In this document: piece after piece, positions 25,601-31,873 of the stretch | How the letters are laid out: the number at the start of each line of letters is the position of its first letter | Position numbering within the stretch: the stretch's first letter is position 1 | Origin: DASZCR01 sp035942915 | Lineage (GTDB): Bacteria > Acidobacteriota > Blastocatellia > Pyrinomonadales > Pyrinomonadaceae | Length of the DNA stretch: 31,873 nt | Assembly (NCBI GenBank): GCA_035942915.1 | Contig: DASZCR010000308.1 | Location: 1 to 31,873, forward strand | Direction of reading: 5' to 3' | Made by a program: the position numbers and the translations under genes | The notes under the pieces: model-generated | The model's input: only the letters and a program-made list of their open reading frames with translations | Told to the model about the DNA's origin: nothing | The model's database searches: none

Positions 25601-28600
25601 CGCCGCCTGAGAGTTCGAGCGCACGTTCGGCCTCCGCGATGGCCTCCGCGTGCAGCCCCTTCCGGCTCAGAGGGTAACTGAAACAGCAGCGCACATGACT
25701 GTCGCGCGGTTCGGACGCAACCAGCTTGCGATACTGAGCGATGGAGTCGTCATCACGGCGCGCTTGATAGAGCATCCAGCCGTAATGCTGCTGAAGGAAA
25801 GGCGTGAGCGGCTCGATGTCGAGCGCGTGCCGCGCTTCGGCGATGGCCTCGTCGAGACTCGCGTCCATGATTAAGCTGACGCTGCGCCACGCGCGCGCCA
25901 GAGCGTTGTGCGGGTTGAGTTCGAGCGCGCGGCGGACGTGGCGCTCGGTGGCCGTGCGGTCGTAGTCGTGCGTCAGCGCGATGAGGGCGAGCGTCGCGTG
26001 CGGGTCTGAGAGTTTGTCGTCGAGCGCGATGGCGCGTTCGGCGGCCTCGCGCGCGGCGGCCGTGCTCTCGGCCGGGGTGACGCTGCCGTAGCCGAAATTT
26101 CCGACCCACAGGTGATAGTCGGCGATGCCCGTGTAGGCGTCCGCGTAAGTGGGGTCGAGTTCGATGGCGCGACGGTAGAAGAAGAGCGACTTGGCGTAGC
26201 CTTCGGCCGTGAAAGTGTTCCAGTGATAGCGGCCGCGCAGGTAGGCCTCGAAGGCTTCCGGGTTGTTCGTGCCGCGCCGCGCCAGTTGCTCGCGCTCCTT
26301 GCCCGTCAACTGCGGGATGAGAGCTTCGGCCACCTGCTCGGAGATGACATCTTCGAGCGTCAGCACGTCCGTCGATTTTTCGTCGAAGCGTCCGGCCCAA
26401 CGCGTCGCGCCTTCCTGCACGCTCAGCAGTTGCGCCGTCACGCGGATGGAGTCGCCGACCATCCTGACCGTCCCGTCGATGATGTAGTCAACCTCCAATT
26501 CATGACCGGCCGTGAGCGGGTTGACATCCTCGCCGCCGTAACGCAGGACGCTGTTGGTCGGCCGCACGAGCAGGCGATGGACGGCGCTCAGGCGCGCAAT
26601 CAGCGCATCGGCCAGACCGACGCCGAGATACTCGTCGCCCGTGCTGCCCGCGTGCGAAGCGTTGATGACCTTGAGCGGGAGGACGGCAACCGACTTGCGC
26701 GCCGTCGCGCGTTCCGGTCGCGCGTCGTGGCGCGTTGCGGCAAAGTTGCTGAGGTTCGGATTGTTCGTGCGGCGCAGCAGTTCGTTCAGACGCGGGTCTG
26801 TGCGCAGCGCGTCAAACTGCGGGTCAACGCCGAGCCATGCGAGCCGCGCGTCGCTGATTGAGAGAGCGCGTTCGAGGTCGGCGAAAGCGCCGCTCTCGTC
26901 GCCGAGATAGAGGCGGAGCATCGCCAGCAGATACGGCGAGACATAGCGCGTCTCGCCCATCTGTTCAATCTCGGAGAGCAGCGCGCGCGCTTCGGCTTCG
27001 TGTCCGGCCGCCGCCTGCGCCGCGCCGAGCCAGAGCAGCGTGTAGGGACTTCTCCCCAACAGTTCCAGCCCGCGCGTTGCTGCCTCGACCGCCTCCTCGT
27101 GCCGCTCTGTGTGCGAGAGCACGACGCTCAAGAAAACGTGTCCCATGCCGTAGCGCGGTTCGTGTGCGACGAGTCCGCGCGCGGCCACAAGGCTCTCCTC
27201 GTAGCGGCGCGCATGGAAGTAGACCCAGCTCGGCGCGTGATGGACGATGGGCGTCACGGGGTCGAGTTCGACGGCGCGACGCGCCTGCGCCAGAGCTTCG
27301 TCGAAGCGTCCCGACAAGCCGAGGAAGTATGTGTACCAGAGGCGGCCGGTCGCGTAGTTGGGGCTTAACTCGATGGCGCGTCTGAGATAACGCTCGGCCA
27401 TCTCCCAGTCGAAATCGTGGCAGAGCGTGGCGAAGCCGAGCGCGGCGTAGGCTTCGGGCAGAGAGTCGTCGATGGAGACGGCTTTGAGCGCGGCCTCTTT
27501 GGCGGCCGCCGAAGTTTCGGCGAAGGGAAGGACGGCGTAGATGCCGAGCAGGTTGTAATAGTCGGCGATGCCTGCGTAAGCGAGCGCGTAGTCGGGCGCG
27601 TGCGCGACGGCGCGGTTGTAGTAGACGAGCGCGCGAGCGAAGCCCTCTTCGGTGAAGGTGTTCCAGTGATAACGGCCGCGCATGTAGGCTTCGTAGGCTT
27701 CGGCGTTGTCCGTGCCGCGCTTGGCGAGACGCACGCGCTCGCCGCCCGTCAACTGCGGAACGAGCGCCTCGGCCACCTGCTCGGAGATGACATCTTCGAG
27801 CGTCAGCACGTCCGTAAACTTCTCGTCGAACTGTCCAGCCCAGACGGCCGAACCGGCGCGCACGTCGAGCAGTTGCATGGTGACGCGAATGGAATCGCCC
27901 GCACGGCGGATGCGCCCGTCGAGGACGAAGGTGACGCCGAGGTCGCGTCCGGCCGAGAGCGGGTCTGTGTGCTCGCCGCCGTAACGCGCGACGCTGCTGG
28001 TCGGCCGCAGGACGAAGCGACGCAGCGCGCCGAGACGCGTAATCAGCGCGTCGGCCAGACCGAGGCCGAGATAGTCGTCGCCCGTGTCCTCTTCGCGGCG
28101 CGCATCAACTATCTTCAAGGGCAGGATGGCGATTGAGGTCTCTTCGTGCGACGACTCGGCGCGGGGCGCGGAGCGCAGCATGCGCGGCGCGGCGGCAAAG
28201 AAGGGGCGCGCCGCGACGGGGCGGCCTTCGAGACGAGAAGTGATGTCGTCGCGCATCTCCTCGACCGACAGGTAGCGACGCTCAGGCTCTTTCGAGAGCG
28301 CCTGCATGACGATGTTGTCGAGGTCGCCCGACAACTCGCGGCGCAGGCTCTCGGCCGTCGAGCCGCGACTGCGATAAGCGTAGTCGAGCGCACCGGACGC
28401 GCCGATGCGCTCGCGCGCCGCAGGCAGCAGCATGTCGTCGGCGCGCGTGATGACGGCGCTCGGCGGCTCCGGTTCTTCCTCGCAGATGACGCGCGTGATG
28501 TCGTGCTGCGCACGGTTGCGCAGGCGATAAGGGCGATGCCCGGTGAGCAACTCGTAGAGCAGCACGCCGAGGCTGTAGACATCCGTCGCGGGCGAGACGG

Positions 28601-29456
28601 GAAGCCCCTGCACCTGTTCGGGAGAAGCATACTCAGGCGTCATCAGACGCATGGCGGTAGCCGTCGGGTCGATGGTGATATCGACGGCCAACTCAGGATT
28701 CAACAGTTTGGCGATGCCGAAGTCGAGCAGCTTCGGCACGCCCTCGCTCGTGACGAGGATGTTCGACGGCTTGATGTCGCGGTGGATGACGAGGTTGCGA
28801 TGCGCGTAGTGAACGGCGTCGCAGACGTGGCGGAAGAGTGCGAGGCGCTCCTGAATCGTCATCCGGCGCTCGTCGCAGTAGCGGTAGAGCGGGACGCCGT
28901 CGATGTACTCCATGACGAAGTAGGGCAGACCGTCATCGGTCGTGCCGCCGTCGAGGAGACGCGCGATGTATGGATGGTCGAGCGTGGCGAGAATCTGCCG
29001 CTCGTTGCGGAAGCGACGCAGGATGAAGTCCGTGTCCATCCCGCGCTTGATGAGTTTGATGGCAACGCGGCGTCGAAACTCGCTGTCGGCGCGCTCGGCC
29101 AGATAGACTGCGCCCATGCCGCCGCGCCCTATCTCGCGCACGATTTTGTACGCGCCGACGCGTCGTCCCATCGCCGGGTCGTCACTCTTGCCGTCGCCCG
29201 TCGGCGACTGCGCGACAGTCGAGGCGGCGGCCGCCAGCGGCGAAAAGCCGCCCGTCACGAAAGAGGTCGTGGCGAAGGCGGGCGACTCGATGAAGTCTCC
29301 GGCCTCGTCGTATTGCTCAATCAGCGCCTCGACCTGCGCGCGCAACTCTGCATCACCGGCACACGCCTCGACGATAAAATCGCGGCGCTCGCCTTCCGGC
29401 AAGTCAAGCGCCGTCTGAAACACTTCCTCAATCTGTCGCCAACGTTCGGGGGTCAT
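22680..29456 (-). CDS. Giant Ser/Thr protein kinase with tandem TolB/FlgO-like and TPR modules
   Basis: A 2258-residue protein. It opens with MTPERWRQIEEVFQTAL, typical of acidobacterial kinases. The PknB-type kinase domain (about 100-400) has GRGGMG, VAIKLIKRG, HRDIKPSN, LDFGIAK and PEYASPEQ, all catalytic residues present. No membrane helix follows. Three modules then repeat (from about residues 440, 920 and 1420), each with a TolB/FlgO-like domain (GDEYLGVGLADALITRL, GDSIRVTAQLL, FDEK, ISEQVAEAL) and a TPR array that starts near GRYHWN and ends with WLG-P-D-LR-RF-LLRR. A fourth TPR-only module begins near 1935. Upstream in-frame codons to 29498 come from the repeat array. The ECF sigma factor just upstream is a likely substrate or partner. 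Confidence 0.93.
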   Translation of the reverse strand: MTPERWRQIEEVFQTALDLPEGERRDFIVEACAGDAELRAQVEALIEQYDEAGDFIESPAFATTSFVTGGFSPLAAAASTVAQSPTGDGKSDDPAMGRRVGAYKIVREIGRGGMGAVYLAERADSEFRRRVAIKLIKRGMDTDFILRRFRNERQILATLDHPYIARLLDGGTTDDGLPYFVMEYIDGVPLYRYCDERRMTIQERLALFRHVCDAVHYAHRNLVIHRDIKPSNILVTSEGVPKLLDFGIAKLLNPELAVDITIDPTATAMRLMTPEYASPEQVQGLPVSPATDVYSLGVLLYELLTGHRPYRLRNRAQHDITRVICEEEPEPPSAVITRADDMLLPAARERIGASGALDYAYRSRGSTAESLRRELSGDLDNIVMQALSKEPERRYLSVEEMRDDITSRLEGRPVAARPFFAAAPRMLRSAPRAESSHEETSIAILPLKIVDARREEDTGDDYLGLGLADALITRLGALRRFVLRPTSSVARYGGEHTDPLSAGRDLGVTFVLDGRIRRAGDSIRVTMQLLDVRAGSAVWAGQFDEKFTDVLTLEDVISEQVAEALVPQLTGGERVRLAKRGTDNAEAYEAYMRGRYHWNTFTEEGFARALVYYNRAVAHAPDYALAYAGIADYYNLLGIYAVLPFAETSAAAKEAALKAVSIDDSLPEAYAALGFATLCHDFDWEMAERYLRRAIELSPNYATGRLWYTYFLGLSGRFDEALAQARRAVELDPVTPIVHHAPSWVYFHARRYEESLVAARGLVAHEPRYGMGHVFLSVVLSHTERHEEAVEAATRGLELLGRSPYTLLWLGAAQAAAGHEAEARALLSEIEQMGETRYVSPYLLAMLRLYLGDESGAFADLERALSISDARLAWLGVDPQFDALRTDPRLNELLRRTNNPNLSNFAATRHDARPERATARKSVAVLPLKVINASHAGSTGDEYLGVGLADALIARLSAVHRLLVRPTNSVLRYGGEDVNPLTAGHELEVDYIIDGTVRMVGDSIRVTAQLLSVQEGATRWAGRFDEKSTDVLTLEDVISEQVAEALIPQLTGKEREQLARRGTNNPEAFEAYLRGRYHWNTFTAEGYAKSLFFYRRAIELDPTYADAYTGIADYHLWVGNFGYGSVTPAESTAAAREAAERAIALDDKLSDPHATLALIALTHDYDRTATERHVRRALELNPHNALARAWRSVSLIMDASLDEAIAEARHALDIEPLTPFLQQHYGWMLYQARRDDDSIAQYRKLVASEPRDSHVRCCFSYPLSRKGLHAEAIAEAERALELSGGGAFIIAGLAEAYAAAGRTAEARDALLRLRELSVSQYVSPCHFARIHALLGEHEEALAQLEQAASLGDAWANWLGTEPRYDALRSHTRFKELLRRVNCRDATMLAREQTHVAAAAPALSGERAAGERWTGDAAAAHTGEKAVAVLPLKVLGPTAGDHTGDEYLGVGLADALITRLSNVRRFIVRPTSSVLRYRGGDTDPLAAGREMGVDYVVDGTIRRSGDSIRVTAQLLSVQEGATRWAGKFDEKSADVLQLEDSISEQVAVALVPQLTGEERRQLAKRGTDDVEAYEAYMRGRYHWNGLTEDGFAKAIACYHRAISLDPQYAAAHAAVAEYYCWLAIFGVAPPAECLAAAREAARRAVELDDTLAEAHTALGLALLAHRTQWTTTKALLLRAVELNPSYAIARVWLGGQYAMEGRFDEADAELRRACELDPLNPLNAYNRQWCLYQARRYEESLKVGRNLMRDDPRYAPSYFAQSWTLRRVGAHEEAVEAARKGVALGGDTPQIVAALAAAQAEAGRVDEARRLLAGLHELASTRYVTSYHRALVHLQLGEHDEALELLAQSVASTEPWVVWLGTEPQLDPLRSDRRFQALLRETGNPAAAATMTPAPRVEEAKREEPSPTVSVAATTTPAPSATHTRPASSDPASPPTGDEEARQLYVAGRYYATRRTPEGLRQAIERLEMAVERDPGFALAWAEMADCYALLNWYVEPPPRDAWAHARRAALSAVAADDHLAEAHASLGFVLCHYDRDFEAAERELRRAVELQPDNGVARRWHAFNLSAMGRHDEAVAEIRRAREIMPRSPVMATALANVLFLARRYDEAIAECRRALELDAGSVAANVVLRWSYEMKGMHTEALQAFEQERVFAGDTPTTRAKRAHVLAATGRREEARRVLDELLARRDEQWVTAYEIAVVHSLLGDSDGAFRWLSEAEREHAVGFTFVGVDPHLDHIRADPRFADLLRRLDARKARAG

Positions 29457-29465
29457 AAAACTTAA

Positions 29466-29595
29466 GTGATAGGTGATAGGTGATGGGTGATAGGACAAGG
29501 GTGATAGGTGATAGGTGATGGGTGATAAGAGAAGACAGGATTTCTCCTATCACCCATCACCTATCACCTATCACTTATTACCCATCACTTATCAC
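29466..29595. repeat. Array of 7-bp repeats arranged as an inverted repeat
   Basis: The heptamers GTGATAG and GTGATGG are repeated head to tail. One 30-bp block at 29466-29495 has a near-copy at 29501-29530 and a perfect inverted copy at 29545-29574, followed by a degenerate inverted stretch to 29595 that overlaps the sigma gene's stop. The array fills the gap between the sigma factor and the kinase and would form a long hairpin in a shared mRNA, ending 9 nt before the kinase ATG. Such heptamer arrays can spread as repeat elements. Confidence 0.85.
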
Positions 29596-30161
29596 TGTCT
29601 CTGTACTTGTCCGAAAAGCCACGCCTTCGCCATGCGCCACTGGCGCTTGACGGTCGGGGCGCTGACGCCGAGCACCTCGGCCGTCTCCTCGACGGAGAGA
29701 CCGCCGAAGAAACGCAGTTCGACGACGCGGCTCTTGACCGGGTCTAACTCGGCCAGTCGCGTGAGCGCCTCGTCGAGGGCGACGAGGTCTGCCGCGCGCT
29801 CGCCCGACACGTCGATGTTCTCGTCGAGCGAGAGTTTTTGGAACTCGCCGCCGCGTTTTTCCGCCTGTTGCGAGCGCGCGTGGTCAACGAGGATGCGGCG
29901 CATCATCTGCGCAGCGACGCCGAAAAAGTGCGCGCGGTTTTGCCAGCGCACCTGTGTCTGGTCAACGAGCCGGATGTAGGCCTCATGCACCAGCGCCGTC
30001 GGTTGCAGCGTGTGGTCTGAACGCTCGCGTCGCAGGTAGGAGGCGGCCAGCCGCCGCAACTCCGAATAGACGAGCGGCAGCAGGTCGTCTAGGACGGCGT
30101 TTTCGCCGTCGGTCAGACGGATAAGCAGCCTTGTAACTTCATGCTGCGAGGACGTGGTCAA
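29592..30161 (-). CDS. ECF-family sigma factor of the kinase-linked type
   Basis: A 189-residue sigma factor. Region 2 (about 25-95) has LLPLVYSELRRLAASYLRRE, ALVHEAYIRLVDQ and RAHFFGVAAQMMRRILVDHAR; region 4 has the helix-turn-helix GLSVEETAEVLGVSAPTVKRQW. It fits the ECF group often coded beside Ser/Thr kinases (ECF43-like, Sigma70_ECF). The acidic DAED-like patch of region 2.2 is replaced by QPTA (Thr55), as in sigma factors that need phosphorylation. No anti-sigma gene is adjacent; the giant kinase is downstream on the same strand. I choose TTG 30161 because GGAG lies 7 nt upstream and the predicted transcript starts near 30202; TTG 30203 would leave no leader. Confidence 0.9.
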   Translation of the reverse strand: MTTSSQHEVTRLLIRLTDGENAVLDDLLPLVYSELRRLAASYLRRERSDHTLQPTALVHEAYIRLVDQTQVRWQNRAHFFGVAAQMMRRILVDHARSQQAEKRGGEFQKLSLDENIDVSGERAADLVALDEALTRLAELDPVKSRVVELRFFGGLSVEETAEVLGVSAPTVKRQWRMAKAWLFGQVQRQ

Positions 30162-30208
30162 AGGGGAACTCCAGACGAAAAACACGAGCAGACATTCATT
30201 CAAGAACG

Positions 30209-30237
30209 ATTATAGACGACCGCCCCGCCTATATCAA
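30209..30237 (-). promoter_or_regulatory. Strong sigma70-type promoter of the sigma-kinase unit
   Basis: On the minus strand TTGATA (30237-30232) and a perfect TATAAT (30214-30209) are spaced by exactly 17 nt. Transcription should begin near 30202, giving a leader of about 40 nt to the TTG at 30161. The promoter looks housekeeping rather than recognised by the ECF factor itself. Confidence 0.75.
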
Positions 30238-30354
30238 TTAACGCCCCTCCGAAGCCCCACGCCGCCGCTTTTTCCCAAAAAAAATCCGCCACCTCAAGCC
30301 CGCGTGATTCTTTTTTCTCTTTTTTTCCGCGTTAGTAGACGGAGGTGAAAAACG

Positions 30355-30588
30355 ATGCAGCAACTCAAACAGATACGCGTGGTCAAGCGCGACGAAAAGC
30401 GGCGCGCACAACAGGAGGCGACGCTCGGCCGTCGCAAGGCCGCCGCTGCCGCCGAACGCGACGTGAAAGACGTGGTTTCGAGTTGGGTGAGCGAACACCG
30501 CCGCCGCTCCGAAGAGTTTCGACGCAACTACTCGACCCTCCTCAGCGAACTCGGCCTCTCGACCCCGCGCGGCGCACGCGCCGTTTAA
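30355..30588 (+). CDS. Small basic hypothetical protein
   Basis: A 77-residue, Arg/Lys-rich, largely helical protein (KQIRVVKRDEKRRAQQEATLGRRKAAAAAERDVKDVVSSWV) with no Cys and no signal or membrane segment. I do not recognise a family. A near-perfect ribosome site, GGAGGTG, lies 7 nt before the ATG, which strongly supports translation. It diverges from the sigma factor gene and converges on msrA. The upstream 150 nt contain two poly-T/poly-A runs and no clear promoter. A nucleic-acid-binding or ribosome-associated role is possible from its charge, but nothing shows this directly. Confidence 0.7.
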   Translation: MQQLKQIRVVKRDEKRRAQQEATLGRRKAAAAAERDVKDVVSSWVSEHRRRSEEFRRNYSTLLSELGLSTPRGARAV

Positions 30589-30602
30589 ACGACGCCCGGC
30601 AC

Positions 30603-30618
30603 GCGCGCAAGTGCGCGC
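30603..30618. terminator. Possible weak hairpin between convergent genes
   Basis: GCGCGC, loop AAGT, GCGCGC lies between the small basic protein gene and msrA. The stem is short and no T-run follows, so termination here is only a guess. Confidence 0.25.
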
Positions 30619-30621
30619 ACG

Positions 30622-31164
30622 CTAACGCTTGAGCTTTTCGAGATACTGCTTGCGAAACTTCGAGACCTTCGGCGCGACGACCGCACGGCAGTAGGGCTGC
30701 TCAGGATTGCGTTCGAAGTAGTCGCGGTGATAATCCTCCGCCGGGTAGAACTCGCCCGCCTCCGTGACCTCCGTCACGATGGGGTCGTCCCACACACCGG
30801 CCTCGCTCAACTCCTTAATGACACGTTCGGCCGTCTCCTTCTGCGCGGGCGAATGGTAGAAGAGCGCCGAGCGGTACTGCGTGCCGATGTCTCCGCCCTG
30901 TCGGTTCAGAGTCGTCGGGTCGTGGATGGTGAAGAAGACGCGCAGCAGGTCTTCGTAGGAGACCTCACGGGGGTCGCACTCGACGCGGACGACCTCTGCG
31001 TGGCCGGTCGTGCCCGAACAGACCTCCCTGTAGGTCGGGTTCGCCGTGTGGCCGCCCGCATAACCCGACTCGACGCGGACGACGCCGCGCAACTCGTCGT
31101 AGACCGCTTCCAGACACCAGAAACACCCGCCCGCCAGCGTCGCCGTCTCATAACTCTGACTCAT
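30622..31164 (-). CDS. msrA: Peptide-methionine (S)-S-oxide reductase
   Basis: A 180-residue MsrA, which reduces the S form of methionine sulfoxide in proteins using thioredoxin. The catalytic motif GGCFWC is at about residues 13-18, followed by EAVYDELRGVVRVESGYAGG, YREVCSGTTGHAEVVRV, FFTIHDPTTLNRQGGDIGTQYRS and the C-terminal QPYCRAVVAPKV block. Its length is normal for the family and there is no signal peptide, so it is cytoplasmic. ATG 31164 is preceded by GGGAGGAG at ideal distance; the frame continues upstream to 31344 without similarity. TATACT at 31196-31191 could be its -10. It diverges from treY. No msrB is adjacent. Confidence 0.95.
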   Translation of the reverse strand: MSQSYETATLAGGCFWCLEAVYDELRGVVRVESGYAGGHTANPTYREVCSGTTGHAEVVRVECDPREVSYEDLLRVFFTIHDPTTLNRQGGDIGTQYRSALFYHSPAQKETAERVIKELSEAGVWDDPIVTEVTEAGEFYPAEDYHRDYFERNPEQPYCRAVVAPKVSKFRKQYLEKLKR

Positions 31165-31349
31165 AAGCTCTCCTCCCTTGTCGCACAGGAAGTATAACCT
31201 GCGGCGGACGTGCGTTTCATCCCGGCGCAAACACTGTGCGCCAGCGTACAGACGCTTGTCCGCTATACTTTTATGAACTAATAGTGTTAAGCCATTTGTG
31301 TCCTGAACATCCAGACAGACAGAGGAGCGCGCGCTAAGCCGCAATCGTC

Positions 31350-31873
31350 ATGGGAACCCACAAGAGCGCGCGTGCGCGCGTGCCTGCCTCCACCTATCGT
31401 TTACAGTTCAATGCCGGGTTCACCTTCGAGCAAGCCGCCGCGCTCGTCCCTTATCTCGACGAGTTGGGCATCTCCGACTGCTACTCGTCGCCCGTGCTGA
31501 AGGCGCGCGCCGGGAGTCTGCACGGCTACGACATCGTTGACCATGCGCGTCTCAATCCTGAAGTCGGGACGGAAGAGCAGTTCGTGCGCTTCGCGCAGGA
31601 GGCGCGGCGTCGCGGCATAGGTATTGTGATGGACGTGGTTCCGAACCACATGTGCATCGCAGGCTCGGACAATCGCTGGTGGCTCGACCTTCTGGAGAAC
31701 GGCCCCGGCTCGCCCTACGCGCGCTTCTTCGACGTTGACTGGAATCCGCCCAACCCCGCGCTCAAGAACAAAGTGCTGCTGCCCATCCTCGGCGACCAGT
31801 ACGGGCGCGTGCTGGAAAATCAGGAGATAAAAGTCAGCTACCGCGGCGGCGCGTTCTACGCCAACTACTACGA
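31350..31873 (+). CDS. treY: Maltooligosyltrehalose synthase (3' end beyond window)
   Basis: The first 174 residues of a GH13 enzyme that turns the reducing end of maltooligosaccharides into a trehalose unit. Seen are the TreY opening STYRLQFNAGFTFEQAAALVPYLDELGISDCYSSPVLKA, GSLHGYDIVDHARLNPEVG, and region I DVVPNHM, then NRWWLDLLENGPGSPYARFFDVDW and LLPILGDQYG. The full family length is roughly 800-1000 residues, so most of the gene, including the catalytic Asp and Glu, is outside the window. ATG 31350 has a poor ribosome site; GTG 31380 just before the family block is an alternative. TreZ or glgX would be expected nearby but cannot be seen. Trehalose is a common stress protectant. Confidence 0.93.
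   Translation, partial: MGTHKSARARVPASTYRLQFNAGFTFEQAAALVPYLDELGISDCYSSPVLKARAGSLHGYDIVDHARLNPEVGTEEQFVRFAQEARRRGIGIVMDVVPNHMCIAGSDNRWWLDLLENGPGSPYARFFDVDWNPPNPALKNKVLLPILGDQYGRVLENQEIKVSYRGGAFYANYY

Noticed and set aside
28146..29465. 439-residue plus-strand frame opposite the kinase domain
   Set aside because: It is antisense to a complete kinase domain and has no domain signature of its own.
29466..29595. CRISPR array or mobile-element ends
   Set aside because: The units are 7 bp with no unique spacers, there are no cas genes or transposase, and no target-site duplication is visible.
29515..29979. Plus-strand frame with SYHPSPITYHLL-like peptide repeats
   Set aside because: The peptide repeats are just the translated heptamer array, and the rest is antisense to the sigma factor.
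31261..31349. treY promoter from TATACT at 31264
   Set aside because: The -10 resembles consensus but no -35 is found at 16-18 nt, so it was not listed as a feature.

Overview
This window looks like high-GC chromosomal DNA from an Acidobacteriota bacterium, probably of the Blastocatellia type. The placement is inferred from gene content: a VWFA protein of the acidobacterial kind, a Ser/Thr kinase opening with MTPERWRQIEEVF next to an ECF sigma factor, several FG-GAP/UnbV (CRTAC1-type) secreted proteins, and a DUF969/DUF979 permease pair. GTG and TTG starts are common. I see no rRNA, tRNA, insertion sequence, prophage or CRISPR array.

Layout. 1-2362: the 3' part of a membrane-bound PAS-GGDEF-EAL cyclic-di-GMP enzyme, ending at a perfect 20-bp bidirectional terminator. 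2451-5131 (minus): a MarR regulator, a LigB/YgiD-type ring-cleaving dioxygenase, a DoxX protein and a YceI protein. Two near-identical operators, one in the marR promoter and one before the dioxygenase gene, suggest a self-regulated quinone/catechol stress operon. 5229-6493 (plus): a small nucleotidyltransferase and an EEP-family phosphohydrolase. 6504-7727 (minus): a PAS-PAS-STAS stressosome-like protein lacking its phospho-acceptor. 7910-9634 (plus): a secreted VWFA protein. 9702-10271 (minus): an AhpD-like peroxidase gene with an in-frame TGA exactly where the peroxidatic cysteine belongs, followed by a SECIS-like hairpin. This is a probable selenoprotein and is the most striking item here.

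10459-18561 (plus) is one long gene set: a TPR plus beta-propeller lipoprotein, a second propeller protein, an RnfD/NqrB-like membrane protein and a third propeller lipoprotein. No other Rnf/Nqr subunit is present, so this may be an undescribed envelope module. 18612-22540 (minus): an operon of glycerophosphodiester phosphodiesterase, YihY/BrkB protein, an acidic microprotein and DUF969-DUF979, joined by GTGA and ATGA overlaps.

22680-30237 (minus): an ECF sigma factor with a strong housekeeping promoter, then a 2258-residue Ser/Thr kinase built from tandem TolB/FlgO-like and TPR modules. The sigma factor lacks the usual acidic patch in region 2 and has threonine there, which fits activation by phosphorylation. 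An inverted array of 7-bp repeats separates the two genes. The right end holds a small basic protein, MsrA, and the start of maltooligosyltrehalose synthase (treY), which runs off the window.
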